64,000 nt of DNA from Bacteroides sp. AN502(2024) (lineage in GTDB: Bacteria > Bacteroidota > Bacteroidia > Bacteroidales > Bacteroidaceae), in contig NZ_JBGFSP010000004.1 in assembly GCF_041227145.1 (NCBI RefSeq), forward strand, positions 124,001 to 188,000, read 5' to 3'. Below are positions 47,406 to 55,482 of the stretch, piece after piece. The notes under the pieces are model-generated. The model did not search any database, had not been told where the DNA came from, and saw only the letters and a list, made by a program, of their open reading frames with translations. The translations under genes and the position numbers were made by a program. Position 1 is the stretch's first letter. Each line of letters starts with the position of its first letter.

Positions 47406-47828
47406 ATGACAAAGAGCAGCAAGTATGGGAGAAATCCCAAGTTGAACCCGAAGACGCACTGCGTGATGGTGCGCTTCGACGATGTGGAATGGAACAGATT
47501 TCTCACGATGTACGAGGAATCACAGGTGTATGCGAAAGCCGTCTTTCTCAAGGCGCATTTCTTCGGGCAGAAGTTCCGGGTGTTGAGAGTGGATAAGACG
47601 CTGGTGGACTATTACACCAAGCTGTCCGACTTCCATGCGCAGTTCCGATCCATCGGCACCAACTACAACCAAGTCGTGAAGGAGCTGCGCATCCATTTCT
47701 CGGAGAAGAAGGCGATGGCATTACTCTACAAATTGGAGAAATGCACCATCGACCTTGTGAGGGTAAGCCATGAGATTGTGGAACTTTCAAGGGAGATGCA
47801 GACTAAGTGGGAACAAAGAGTAGAATAA
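47406..47828 (+). CDS. mobilization protein, relaxosome accessory (MobA/MbpA-like)
   Basis: The 140-aa protein shows the ribbon-helix-helix-type start CVMVRFDDVEWNRFLTMYEE, then the conserved block FRSIGTNYNQVVKELRIHFS and LEKCTIDLVRVSHEIVELSR seen in accessory mobilization proteins of Bacteroides elements. It would bind the oriT next to the relaxase. The relaxase gene that usually follows at once is missing here, so the protein has probably lost its partner. Confidence 0.75.
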   Translation: MTKSSKYGRNPKLNPKTHCVMVRFDDVEWNRFLTMYEESQVYAKAVFLKAHFFGQKFRVLRVDKTLVDYYTKLSDFHAQFRSIGTNYNQVVKELRIHFSEKKAMALLYKLEKCTIDLVRVSHEIVELSREMQTKWEQRVE

Positions 47829-47918
47829 GCCTTCTATCTGTGAAGAATTTTGAGATAGCAGATGAGGTGTAAAAGACCTTATCCTCGCCATACAGTCATC
47901 CGGTGTAAGCGAGGATGA

Positions 47919-48047
47919 AACGGCTTCCGCAAGGACAAGTTCGGCAAAAAGCTCGCCGAATCGGAGGAAGACTTGCTCGAACACCGCACCGACGGCTCCG
48001 ATGCTTTCGATACCCTCTACATCGGCTACGAAAAGTTCCCGTACTGA
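47919..48047 (+). pseudogene. gene remnant, C-terminal end of an unknown mobile-element protein
   Basis: After a TGA at 47916 an open frame of 42 codons reads FRKDKFGKKLAESEEDLLEH and TDGSDAFDTLYIGYEKFPY then stop. Just upstream a different frame gives KDLILAIQSSGVSEDET, so a frameshift within a larger gene is likely. I do not recognise the family. It marks the scar where the transfer region was deleted, directly before the ars operon. Confidence 0.45.
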
Positions 48048-48102
48048 GAGGCGTTTAGCCTTTCGACTACGGTATTTATATAGCATTCTGCAAAAGCCTC
48101 AT

Positions 48103-49071
48103 TTATATTACTGCATTGAATAAATATCCGAGCAGAATAATGAACAGTGTTACCACTCCGAAGAATATGCCGATGAAGCGCCATGTCATTACTTTTTTCA
48201 GCAATGTTGCTTCGGGCAAGGATAGTCCGACAACAGCCATCATAAAAGCTATGGCTGTGCCTAACGGTATGCCTTTGGCAACAAATACCTGAATCACAGG
48301 AACAATTCCTGCGGCATTGGCATACATCGGAACTGCGCATATCACGGCGACCGGAACCGAATACCATTTTTCGCCGGACATCCATTCCTCAAAGAATCCT
48401 TCGGGTACATATCCGTGGATGAAAGCACCGATACCTATTCCGATAAGAATATAGATGAACACGTTTCTCACAATACCCCAAGCATCATGGATAATCGACG
48501 GCAAGCGTTTTACGAACGGTGATTTTTCTCCCTCCCATACCGCTGTCGCTTTTTCGGATGTCTCCTGTATCTTCTTGACCCACGGCGTAAGATAGCGGTC
48601 AAGTTTCATCTTTCCGAATATCCAACCGCCAATCATGCCAAGCAACAACCCCGACACAACGTATATGATTGTCACACGCAGTCCGAATGTTCCGAGGAAC
48701 ATTGCGACCGCAACTTCGTTGACGAGCGGTGAGGTTATCAGAAACGCGAGTGTCACGCCCAACGGTATGCCACCTTTGACAAATCCTATGAACAACGGTA
48801 TTGACGAACAGGAGCAGAACGGCGTTATAGCACCAAACACAGAAGCAAGCAGATATTCAAAACCATACATTCTGCGTGTTGCCAGATAGTTGCGTAGTTT
48901 GTCTATCGGGAAATATGCGTTGATGACACCCATAACCACACTTATGGCAAACAGAAGTATGGTGATTTTTATTGAATCGTAGAAAAAGAAGTTTATTGAT
49001 TCGCCCAAGCGTGTCGAAGCATCAAGGCCGAACACTCCATATACAAGCCAGTCTGCAAATTGCTGTATCAT
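48103..49071 (-). CDS. DUF318/ArsP-like permease of the ars operon
   Basis: The 322-aa integral membrane protein has about eight helices. The signature FGAITPFCSCSSIPLFIGFV with Cys-Ser-Cys and the repeat-like VICAVPMYANAAGIVPVIQV match the DUF318/UPF0718 permease family, which includes the organoarsenical exporter ArsP and related metal exporters. A methyl- or trivalent organoarsenical substrate is likely from context but not proven. It is last in the operon and overlaps arsC by 4 bp. Confidence 0.85.
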   Translation of the reverse strand: MIQQFADWLVYGVFGLDASTRLGESINFFFYDSIKITILLFAISVVMGVINAYFPIDKLRNYLATRRMYGFEYLLASVFGAITPFCSCSSIPLFIGFVKGGIPLGVTLAFLITSPLVNEVAVAMFLGTFGLRVTIIYVVSGLLLGMIGGWIFGKMKLDRYLTPWVKKIQETSEKATAVWEGEKSPFVKRLPSIIHDAWGIVRNVFIYILIGIGIGAFIHGYVPEGFFEEWMSGEKWYSVPVAVICAVPMYANAAGIVPVIQVFVAKGIPLGTAIAFMMAVVGLSLPEATLLKKVMTWRFIGIFFGVVTLFIILLGYLFNAVI

Positions 49072-49502
49072 TGTTTATCTGTTTTGTCAGTTGTGATTTC
49101 TGAATATAATTCTTTGAACCGCTCGAAAATCTTATCGCGCACCTTACGGAATACAATCATTTTTTCTTCCTCTGTGCCTTCGGCTTTTGCTGGGTCGTCG
49201 AAACCGATATGCAGCCGTTTCCCAACTTTGCCGTTAAACACCGGGCAATTTGCATCTGCATCACCACATACAGTAATCACATAATCCCGTGCCTGATCCG
49301 CGTATGCTGTCACGTTCTGTGGGGTATGACCGGATATGTCAATGCCACACTCTCGCATAACTTCAACAGCAAAGGGATTGACTTTTGGAGCGGGTTTTGT
49401 CCCGGCAGAAAACACTTGGATTGTACTGTCGAGTGATTGTAGATAGCCGTGAGCCATCTGACTGCGGCAACTGTTACCTGTGCATAAAATCAGTATTTTC
49501 AT
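49068..49502 (-). CDS. arsC: arsenate reductase, low-molecular-weight phosphatase type
   Basis: The 144-aa enzyme reduces arsenate to arsenite using thioredoxin-type electrons. It has the phosphate-loop CTGNSCRSQMAHGYL with catalytic Cys and Arg, then further Cys in MRECGIDISGHTPQ, ITVCGDADANCPVFNGKV and the Asp of HIGFDDPAKAEGTEEE. The Cys set fits the thioredoxin-coupled LMW-PTP-like ArsC. It overlaps the arsG stop and the permease start by 4 bp each. Confidence 0.93.
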   Translation of the reverse strand: MKILILCTGNSCRSQMAHGYLQSLDSTIQVFSAGTKPAPKVNPFAVEVMRECGIDISGHTPQNVTAYADQARDYVITVCGDADANCPVFNGKVGKRLHIGFDDPAKAEGTEEEKMIVFRKVRDKIFERFKELYSEITTDKTDKQ

Positions 49503-50209
49503 ATTGGGTAATTTACGATGAGATAGTAGATTCCGACTCCGATAAATACAAGTGCTACAATCATATTAAACCATTTCTGAAATACCTGCATACGGTTGTA
49601 GAACTTGCCGATACTTGACATGCTATAAGCGATAATCCATGCAACTGCGATAACCGGCAAGGCTGTTGCGAGGCCGAAAGCAAGTGGAAGAAAATAGCCG
49701 CCGGTGGTAGTTGCGGACATCGGTATTAGCAATCCGAAATAGAACAGGCCGCTTGTCGGACAGAAAGCGAGCGAGAACAGTATGCCAAGTGCCATGCAGC
49801 CCCATGCGCCCGAATGTTTTTCGCCATCTATCCTTGATGTGAAAGATAGTTTGGGTAGTGGCATATATTTTCCAAACAGCATGAACAATCCGATGACAAG
49901 CAGTGCCGGACCGAGCAGTATCTCACCCCATTTTCCGATTACTTTCTCCAATGTGAAAGTGTCGGCGCCCTCGCGGATTATGTATATCAAGGCAATTCCG
50001 AGCAAAAAATATGCGGACACTCTGCCAAGAGAGTACAATAGCCCTTTATATAAAACATGCCGGGGTTGTTCGATATTCTTACTGATATATGCCACCGCCG
50101 TTATGTTTGTGGCAAGCGGACATGGGCTGACAGCGGTGAGCAACCCGAGTATCAGAGCCGACACCAAAGGCAATTCGCCGCTGTCAAGAATGTTTTGTAA
50201 CCAGTCCAT
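49499..50209 (-). CDS. arsG: aromatic arsenical efflux permease (ArsG family, CcdA/DsbD-like)
   Basis: From ATG 50209 this is 236 aa with six to seven helices of the DsbD/CcdA fold. It keeps LTAVSPCPLATNITAVAYIS with one conserved Cys and SLAFCPTSGLFYFGLLIPM with the other. In Shewanella the ArsEFG proteins were reported to reduce nitroarsenicals such as roxarsone and export the amino product. The nearby arsE and arsF genes fit the same module. An upstream ATG at 50245 lies inside arsF and is not preferred. Confidence 0.85.
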   Translation of the reverse strand: MDWLQNILDSGELPLVSALILGLLTAVSPCPLATNITAVAYISKNIEQPRHVLYKGLLYSLGRVSAYFLLGIALIYIIREGADTFTLEKVIGKWGEILLGPALLVIGLFMLFGKYMPLPKLSFTSRIDGEKHSGAWGCMALGILFSLAFCPTSGLFYFGLLIPMSATTTGGYFLPLAFGLATALPVIAVAWIIAYSMSSIGKFYNRMQVFQKWFNMIVALVFIGVGIYYLIVNYPI

Positions 50210-50214
50210 GGTTA

Positions 50215-50664
50215 TCAGTTGAGCTGACGGTTTATTACTTCGCACAACATTGTGATGAAAGCATCGGGATTGTTCCGAGCGTTTGCAAATGCCTTGTCGG
50301 TCATATTCTCCACGCTTTCAGAACCATCTGACTTACGCTTTACCACAAGTAACGAGGAACGTGCAATACGGTATTTATCCGCAATAGCTTCTCCTTCCTG
50401 AGAGTCAATGTCTATTACTGTGAAACGTATCTTGCCGTCTGCTATCTGCGGAGCGTAATTCCCGGCAACCGTTTCCGATGCGACCTTTTCTATCGCCTTA
50501 CATGTCATACACCGCTGTTTGCCGTGGAAATACATTACTTCCACTTGCGGTTGCGTTGTTTGCACGGTCAGTTCCGCATCATCAGTTGTCCCGGCTTTCT
50601 TTTCTTCTGTGCCGCATGACACTAACATTGCGGCAAGCATGAGAATCGTCAATAGCGTTTTCAT
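50215..50664 (-). CDS. arsF: ArsF family nitroreductase subunit, lipoprotein
   Basis: The 149-aa protein has a lipoprotein signal (MKTLLTILMLAAMLVSCGTE) and a thioredoxin-like domain with CxxC in MYFHGKQRCMTCKAIEKVAS. The later RFTVIDIDSQEGEAIADKY and SSLLVVKRKSDGSE fit the ArsF family. It would pass electrons to the arsenical or to ArsE/ArsG in the periplasm. It lies 12 bp after arsE and 5 bp before arsG. Confidence 0.85.
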   Translation of the reverse strand: MKTLLTILMLAAMLVSCGTEEKKAGTTDDAELTVQTTQPQVEVMYFHGKQRCMTCKAIEKVASETVAGNYAPQIADGKIRFTVIDIDSQEGEAIADKYRIARSSLLVVKRKSDGSESVENMTDKAFANARNNPDAFITMLCEVINRQLN

Positions 50665-50676
50665 TGCTTTTTCGGT

Positions 50677-50907
50677 TTATTCGGTGATATACTTCTTTAC
50701 TTGTTCACGAGTGAGTTTACCTTTCGCAACCACCTTGCCGTCTATGACAAGAGCCGGTAACGACATCACGTTGTACTCCATGATGCACATCAAGTCCTCA
50801 ATCTTTTCCACATTGGCGTTGATGCCGAGTTCATTCACCACGTCGAGGACAACTCCGTGGAGTGCCTTGCAGCCGGAACAGCCTGTTCCTAATACTTTGA
50901 TTTCCAT
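50677..50907 (-). CDS. arsE: ArsE-type small thioredoxin-fold protein
   Basis: This 76-aa redox protein carries the CxxC MEIKVLGTGCSGCKALHGVV and the cis-Pro loop VMSLPALVIDGKVVAKGKL. It has no signal and is cytoplasmic. It belongs to the small redox-active disulfide family used with ArsF and ArsG. It lies 67 bp after arsR. Confidence 0.85.
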   Translation of the reverse strand: MEIKVLGTGCSGCKALHGVVLDVVNELGINANVEKIEDLMCIMEYNVMSLPALVIDGKVVAKGKLTREQVKKYITE

Positions 50908-50974
50908 GTTTTGTGTTATTTATATAAGTTGTTTGTAATTTGTAAAACAACGAACATTGAGAGTAAAAAATATA

Positions 50975-51307
50975 TCAATCACCGCAACAACTGCCTTTTT
51001 TACATACACAGTCATCAAAGAAACCATCAAAAAGTTGTTTAGCCTCTCTCCAACATTCACGATTAATGCAGTATCTGACCTTAGGCATTTCAACAGCACC
51101 TTGTATCAGCCCGGCTTCTTTCAACTCTTTCAGATGTTGCGAAACCGTAGCCTTTGCTATCGGCAACTCCTCGTGTATGTCACCAAAATAGCAGGTCGTG
51201 CGCTGTGCGAGGAAATTCATTATGGCGATTCGGGCAGGATGACCCAATGCCTTTGCTATCCTCGCAAGCCGTTCCTGATTATCGGTATATGCCTTTTCTT
51301 TCTCCAT
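50975..51307 (-). CDS. arsR: ArsR-family metalloregulator
   Basis: The 110-aa repressor shows the winged helix: [20 protein letters not shown], then [20 protein letters not shown] as the recognition region. Cys residues in the N-half (RTTCYFGD) and the C-terminal cluster ([13 protein letters not shown]) could bind As(III). It is autoregulated: the operator overlaps its own promoter. First gene of the operon. Confidence 0.93.
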   Translation of the reverse strand: MEKEKAYTDNQERLARIAKALGHPARIAIMNFLAQRTTCYFGDIHEELPIAKATVSQHLKELKEAGLIQGAVEMPKVRYCINRECWREAKQLFDGFFDDCVCKKGSCCGD

Positions 51308-51316
51308 ATTCTTTAT

Positions 51317-51354
51317 TTGTTCGCAAAATTACGAACAATATTTGAATTAACAAA
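51317..51354 (-). promoter_or_regulatory. ars promoter and ArsR operator
   Basis: On the minus strand TTTG (51354-51351), exactly 19 bp, then TAATTTTG (51331-51324) form a full Bacteroides promoter. The inverted repeat TTGTTCG-8-CGAACAA (51317-51338) covers the -7 box, so bound ArsR would block RNA polymerase. Confidence 0.85.
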
Positions 51355-51379
51355 ATTTCCAACGGAAAAATTTTAAGCG

Positions 51380-52120
51380 AGACTAAGGAAAGATTCTTAA
51401 GAAACTATTTAACTATAATATTAGCAATGCTTTAAGAGCGAAACGCACACTAAGAGTAACCGGCGAGTTATAAATTGTATTCTGTGTTTATACCCCTGCG
51501 GCACCGCGCAGGGAGAGCGGCAGGGAGCGGTGGCGGTGATGGATTGTGCCGGGAGATAGGCGGTTGCCGGGTCGATGTACTCTTGTATGGGGTGGCGCGG
51601 CTACCTGACTACCTGAAAGTGGTGTGTGGTCGGCATGGGAATGTCGGCTGCACAGCGGCTGATGTGCCGTGTCTGCGCTTGGGCTTCCATTTTCATATTC
51701 TGCTGTGGCTTCGCCCAAGTCCGGCTGCACTCGGCATAGTCCGAACAAGTTCGGCTCTGCTCTCATTTGCACGGACAGTGGCCGTCGGGGATAACCTCAC
51801 GGGTAAATGATTGAGGGCATTGGCAACGTACCGCTCCACGGCGACGGCATAACTCTGTGGGTTACGTATGACAAGATTCTGAGCAAGCATGTCTTACAAG
51901 AATGTTTACATGTAAACACGCTCGGAGACTCATTGTATTTACATCCCAAATGTTGGGTGTTCTCAATTTTGTCAATTCACAGAATAATATTACCTTTGCA
52001 GATGAAGAGTTGTTTGAATATAATGCGCTGCAAAATGCTGAAATAAGAACTGTTGCCTTGTCATTACCCACTTTCTGCCTTTCCTGTCGAACTTATTGAT
52101 TCAGAATATCCTGCAATTAT
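51380..52120. other. gene-free region at the right end of the ars element
   Basis: 51475-51830 is GC-rich with open frames in several phases but no known family. At 51904-51917 is a perfect 14-bp palindrome GTTTACATGTAAAC. TTTTG at 51967-51971 and TACCTTTG at 51991-51998, 19 bp apart, form a good plus-strand promoter with no intact gene behind it except a 14-codon frame from 52002. Confidence 0.6.
51968..51998 (+). promoter_or_regulatory. orphan Bacteroides promoter
   Basis: TTTG, 19 bp, TACCTTTG. It points into the plus-strand block with the propeller fragment at 52.1 kb, so it may drive the genes brought behind it by the rearrangement. Confidence 0.6.
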
Positions 52121-52128
52121 TTGCACGT

Positions 52129-52141
52129 TTTATATAAAAAA
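52129..52141 (+). repeat. 13-bp inversion repeat, left
   Basis: TTTATATAAAAAA. Its reverse complement is at 59462-59474. The TTA TAT AAA AAA codons (L-Y-K-K) are in the reading frame of both gene halves that meet here. Confidence 0.75.
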
Positions 52142-52837
52142 ACATTGAGTGTTTTGAGTATACCTAAAATAAAAACTGGAATTCGTAATTATTCAATTTT
52201 AATTAAAGATACAATTCCTGGGACGATTAAGGTGCTCCCTACGGCATTTAATACTTTTGTATCTTTAGGTTTTTATAAAGATTGTATGTTTAGATATTGG
52301 GGACCTTTAATTGGAGAAAAGAAGTATGCAGAATATCCATATAGAGACAAAGAGGAACAGCAAATCGCAAACAATTTGCGTGGTATGGCTTATCAAGGTA
52401 TTATTCGTGTAAATTCAAATATGAACAAGTTTGTTTATGCAGTGAATACTTCTGAAATTATTTATTTTTATAAAATAGATTCTATTGATATTTCTTTAAT
52501 AAAGAAATATGAAATGAATTATCCTGTTTATAAGACGCAAGTTGATGGAGATATGCGATCAGCTCCCATTTCATCCTTAAATAATAGTACATTTATCAGT
52601 TTGTGTACTTCTCCCCAATATGTATATGCGCTTTACTCAGGTAAGAATTTTAAAGAAAAAGGTTTGGGAGCACTTACTGGTACAATTATTTATGTCTTTG
52701 ATTGGAATGGAAATGCTGTAAAAAAATATGAGTTAAATATTCCTGTCACATTAATTAGTGTAGATGATGAGGATAAGGCATTATATGCTTTCTCCAATAT
52801 GCCTGATCCAGAACTAATAAAATTTAAATTAAAATAG
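52130..52837 (+). pseudogene. propeller lipoprotein, C-terminal two-thirds only
   Basis: About 235 codons of a BF3164-like propeller lacking its signal and first blade. Reads LYKKTLSVLSIPKIKTGI, later TIIYVFDWNGNAVKKYELN and the ending SNMPDPELIKFKLK, the usual family close. The 5' end stops exactly at the 13-bp repeat shared with the N-terminal fragment at 59402-59810. Joining both gives a full-length propeller of about 345 aa in frame. It is followed by a DUF1573 gene, as intact units are. Confidence 0.8.
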
Positions 52838-52844
52838 ATAGGTG

Positions 52845-53726
52845 ATGATATGTCGATATATTTATGTGTTCTTGATTTATTTTGTATGTTTTTCCTTGTT
52901 CTCATGTAATGAACGAAACAAGAAGGATATAAAGAAAATGGTTGAAGAGTGGAGCTATAAGAAAATAGTATTTCCTAATAGCCCCTCTTTTACTAGATTT
53001 GCTAAAGATACTGTTATTGGTTATTTTGAAAAAGATTGTAACTATAAAGTATTGACGTATATTGATTCAATAGGTTGTCTCCGATGTCATTTAAAACTTG
53101 ATGCATGGAAGCCTTTTATTAAACAATTAGAAGATATATATCCAGAATGTAAAGTGTTGTTTTTTATACATCCTACGAATAAGAAAAGTGTTGAACATTT
53201 GCTTAAAACAGAAAATTTTGATTATCCTGTTTGTATAGATGAGAAAGATAGTATTAATAAGTTAAACCATTTCCCTGCTGAAATGCAGTTTCAGACTTTA
53301 TTATTGGATAAAGAAAATAAGGTGCTAGCGATAGGTAATCCTGTACAAAATCCTAAAATAAAAGAATTATATTTGAAAATAATCTCAGGGAAATCAGCTT
53401 TTACGCATATTGACGAACCATTAACACAGGTTGAGGTTCATAAGAAATCCATTAAATTAGATAGTTTTGATTGGAAGCAAGAGCAAACGGTAGATTTTAT
53501 ATTAACTAATACTGGTAAAAAATCATTGGTAGTTGAGAATGTAATAACTTCTTGTGGCTGTGTTACAGTTGAATATTCTAAAGAACCCGTTCAACCAGAC
53601 ATGAACATGAATTTAAAAATAAAATATCATGCAGAGCATCCTGAACATTTCAGTAAAACGATTAGTGTGTATTGTAATGCAGAAGGCTCTCCGTTTCATT
53701 TGAAAATTAGTGGAAATGCAAAATGA
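52845..53726 (+). CDS. thioredoxin-like/DUF1573 lipoprotein
   Basis: From ATG 52845 this is 293 aa with signal MICRYIYVFLIYFVCFSLFS and lipid Cys 21. CxxC in IDSIGCLRCHLKLDAWK; DUF1573 end HFSKTISVYCNAEGSPFHLK. The last part and the following leader repeat are nearly identical to 31790-32270 on the other strand. A GTG at 52842 adds one residue. It starts 8 bp after the propeller fragment. Confidence 0.82.
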   Translation: MICRYIYVFLIYFVCFSLFSCNERNKKDIKKMVEEWSYKKIVFPNSPSFTRFAKDTVIGYFEKDCNYKVLTYIDSIGCLRCHLKLDAWKPFIKQLEDIYPECKVLFFIHPTNKKSVEHLLKTENFDYPVCIDEKDSINKLNHFPAEMQFQTLLLDKENKVLAIGNPVQNPKIKELYLKIISGKSAFTHIDEPLTQVEVHKKSIKLDSFDWKQEQTVDFILTNTGKKSLVVENVITSCGCVTVEYSKEPVQPDMNMNLKIKYHAEHPEHFSKTISVYCNAEGSPFHLKISGNAK

Positions 53727-53739
53727 ATAATTCAGAAAA

Positions 53740-53960
53740 GGTTTGATGAAGCATTTAGGTAGCTTTGGTAGCGTATGAGAGAATTAACTTGATTAAAGGA
53801 GCAGAATGATGAGTTTGTTTATCTTGTCGGATTTGCTCACATATCACTGCTCCTAAACCCCTAAAAAGAAAGGAGGTTATTTATGCAAACATAAGAATAA
53901 AAAATTAATGCAGTAAACTATTGCTATTCTGTTGAAAGGATAGATACAGAAGAGAAAAAT
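53740..53960 (+). repeat. NVEAL-unit leader repeat, copy C, with hairpin
   Basis: Hairpin 53798-53853 (GGAGCAGAATGAT ... ACTGCTCC), then AGAAAGGAGGTTATTT, mini-ORF ATG CAA ACA TAA (53883-53894) and CTATTCTGTTGAAAGGATAG. It precedes the NVEAL gene at 53988. Confidence 0.78.
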
Positions 53961-53987
53961 AAAGTATAACTTAAAAATCATTGAATA

Positions 53988-54269
53988 ATGAAGAAGAAAA
54001 TAATGGGCATTATTGCCATTGTTGTAGTTGCCACTGTTGCGGGATACAATGTATATACTTCGCAGAATAATGTGAGATTATCGGATTTGGTTTTGGCTAA
54101 TATAGAAGCATTAGCTAATGATGGGGAAAGTGGGTATTCTTGTTCTGCTACGGCAAATTGTTATTATGGCGGACGGGTTGAAGGAAGTGTTTCATGTACA
54201 GGTAAAGTCTCGTGTACAAGTGGATACGAGTATGTAAAATGTGATGGACGAACGAATTATTGTTCATAG
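53988..54269 (+). CDS. NVEAL-type small Cys-rich secreted protein
   Basis: The 93-aa precursor has leader MKKKIMGIIAIVVVATVAGY, linker NVYTSQNNVRLSDLVLAN, motif NIEALANDGES and a tail with six Cys (YSCSATANCY, SCTGKVSC, KCDG, YCS). The leader matches that at 31587 closely while the tail does not, which is the pattern of a constant leader with a variable product. Confidence 0.82.
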   Translation: MKKKIMGIIAIVVVATVAGYNVYTSQNNVRLSDLVLANIEALANDGESGYSCSATANCYYGGRVEGSVSCTGKVSCTSGYEYVKCDGRTNYCS

Positions 54270-54307
54270 ATGGAGTTCTAACTTGCATTCGGGAAGAAAC
54301 TTTTATT

Positions 54308-55303
54308 ATGAAGGTGTGTCGATTTATTTTATTTCTAGGAATCACGTCTGTATTGACAATGGGGTGTAGAAAGAATCCGCATACTACTCACATAAATCCG
54401 GTGGATTTGCCATTGGATACTACTTTGAGTGAACTAGGCGATTCCTTTTTTGTCCCTTCGCAAGTCAGATGCATGGATAGTTCGAAAGAGCTTTTGTATT
54501 ATACTGACTATGCGGGAGGATTGGTGGTCTTGGATAAAGACTATCAAGTAAAAAAACAATTGGGTGCTCGTGGGCAGGGACCGGGTGAGTTTTTAGGTGC
54601 AGCTCACTTCTGTCTTGTTGGCAAAGACTCCGTTTATATTTTAAATGAAGGAAAACATTCCATAGATGTATATGTGGGTGATGAAAATAAGCAAACAATC
54701 TCTTTTCCCAAGGGTGCCCGTTTTACTTTCAATACCCGCTTCTTCGTGGATAAAGGAAAAATCTATCATTCAGTTATAACTAAAGAATTTCCGGTAGTCG
54801 CTTTTAATAATGACACATCTGTTTTCATGTGTTCATATACTCCGTTTGATGATTCGTCTATGGGGCGCCATGCTACCAAACATGTTTTGAAGGGAGATAA
54901 TAGTTTCTTTTTGATTGGTTGTGTCTATCCTACTCTTGAGCAATATTCTATGGATGGAGAGTTGTTGAAGCAATTCGACTTAAGCGTAATCCCCGCAATT
55001 TTACAAATGATGCAAGCTTATCGGGACACTCCTAAAGATCCGGGAAGCTATTTTACAGTGATCCAAGATGCCTGTTATTATGATAGTAATTTATACCTCT
55101 TGATAGGTCTGTTGAAGGATGGAAATTACTCTTATAATACGGTTGCTGTTATAAATATATCAGATCCGGAATGGAAATATACGGAATGTTTTCATCTTTC
55201 AGGTAAGGTGTATGATACCTTTTGTGTAAATGATGGAAAAATATATATTCATGATCCTTCACGCTCGTGTCTTGATGTTTTCCGTTTAAATAATAGTATA
55301 TAA
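54308..55303 (+). CDS. six-bladed beta-propeller lipoprotein
   Basis: From ATG 54308 this is 331 aa: signal MKVCRFILFLGITSVLTMGC (lipid Cys 20), blade turn KKQLGARGQGPGEFLGAAHF with the canonical G-x-G-P-G-E-F, then CVYPTLEQYSMDGELLKQFD and the last blade KIYIHDPSRSCLDVFRL. A start at 54260 would put 16 residues before the signal. It follows the NVEAL gene by 38 bp and is intact. Confidence 0.78.
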   Translation: MKVCRFILFLGITSVLTMGCRKNPHTTHINPVDLPLDTTLSELGDSFFVPSQVRCMDSSKELLYYTDYAGGLVVLDKDYQVKKQLGARGQGPGEFLGAAHFCLVGKDSVYILNEGKHSIDVYVGDENKQTISFPKGARFTFNTRFFVDKGKIYHSVITKEFPVVAFNNDTSVFMCSYTPFDDSSMGRHATKHVLKGDNSFFLIGCVYPTLEQYSMDGELLKQFDLSVIPAILQMMQAYRDTPKDPGSYFTVIQDACYYDSNLYLLIGLLKDGNYSYNTVAVINISDPEWKYTECFHLSGKVYDTFCVNDGKIYIHDPSRSCLDVFRLNNSI

Positions 55304-55305
55304 TT

Positions 55306-55470
55306 AATAAGGAGCAAAATGATGAGTTTGTTAATCTTGCCTGATTTGCTTATATATCATCTGCTCCTAAACCCCTAAAAAGAAAGGAGGCTATTCCGAT
55401 GCAAACATAAGAATAAAAAGTTAATGTAGCAAACGATTACTATTCTGTTGAAAGGATAGATACAGAAGAG
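55306..55470 (+). repeat. NVEAL-unit leader repeat, copy D, with hairpin
   Basis: Hairpin 55311-55367 (GGAGCAAAATGAT ... ATCATCTGCTCC), then AGAAAGGAGGCTATTCCGATG, mini-ORF ATG CAA ACA TAA (55399-55410) and CTATTCTGTTGAAAGGATAG. Confidence 0.78.
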
Positions 55471-55482
55471 AAACAATATAAT

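Larger units (their letters stand above)
43390..52000. mobile_element. integrase-bearing, degenerate mobilizable element carrying ars genes (approximate ends)
   Basis: This segment is more GC-rich than the flanking locus and contains a tyrosine integrase, a RhuM-like protein, two excisionase-type helix-turn-helix genes, a DUF3408 gene, a mobilization protein gene with inverted repeats upstream, and the six-gene ars operon. No relaxase gene is present after the mobilization protein, so a deletion has removed part of the transfer region. Ends are estimated from composition and from where propeller sequence resumes; I found no convincing flanking direct repeat. Confidence 0.6.

Noticed and set aside
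51475..51830. Open frames in the GC-rich tail of the ars island.
   Set aside because: Both strands are open together and composition is low in information; no family is recognisable.
43577..51998. CTnDOT-type attachment cores (TTAATTTTGC on the left, TTACCTTTGC on the right) as island ends.
   Set aside because: The same pattern is the Bacteroides -7 promoter box, and no longer shared flanking sequence supports an att pair.
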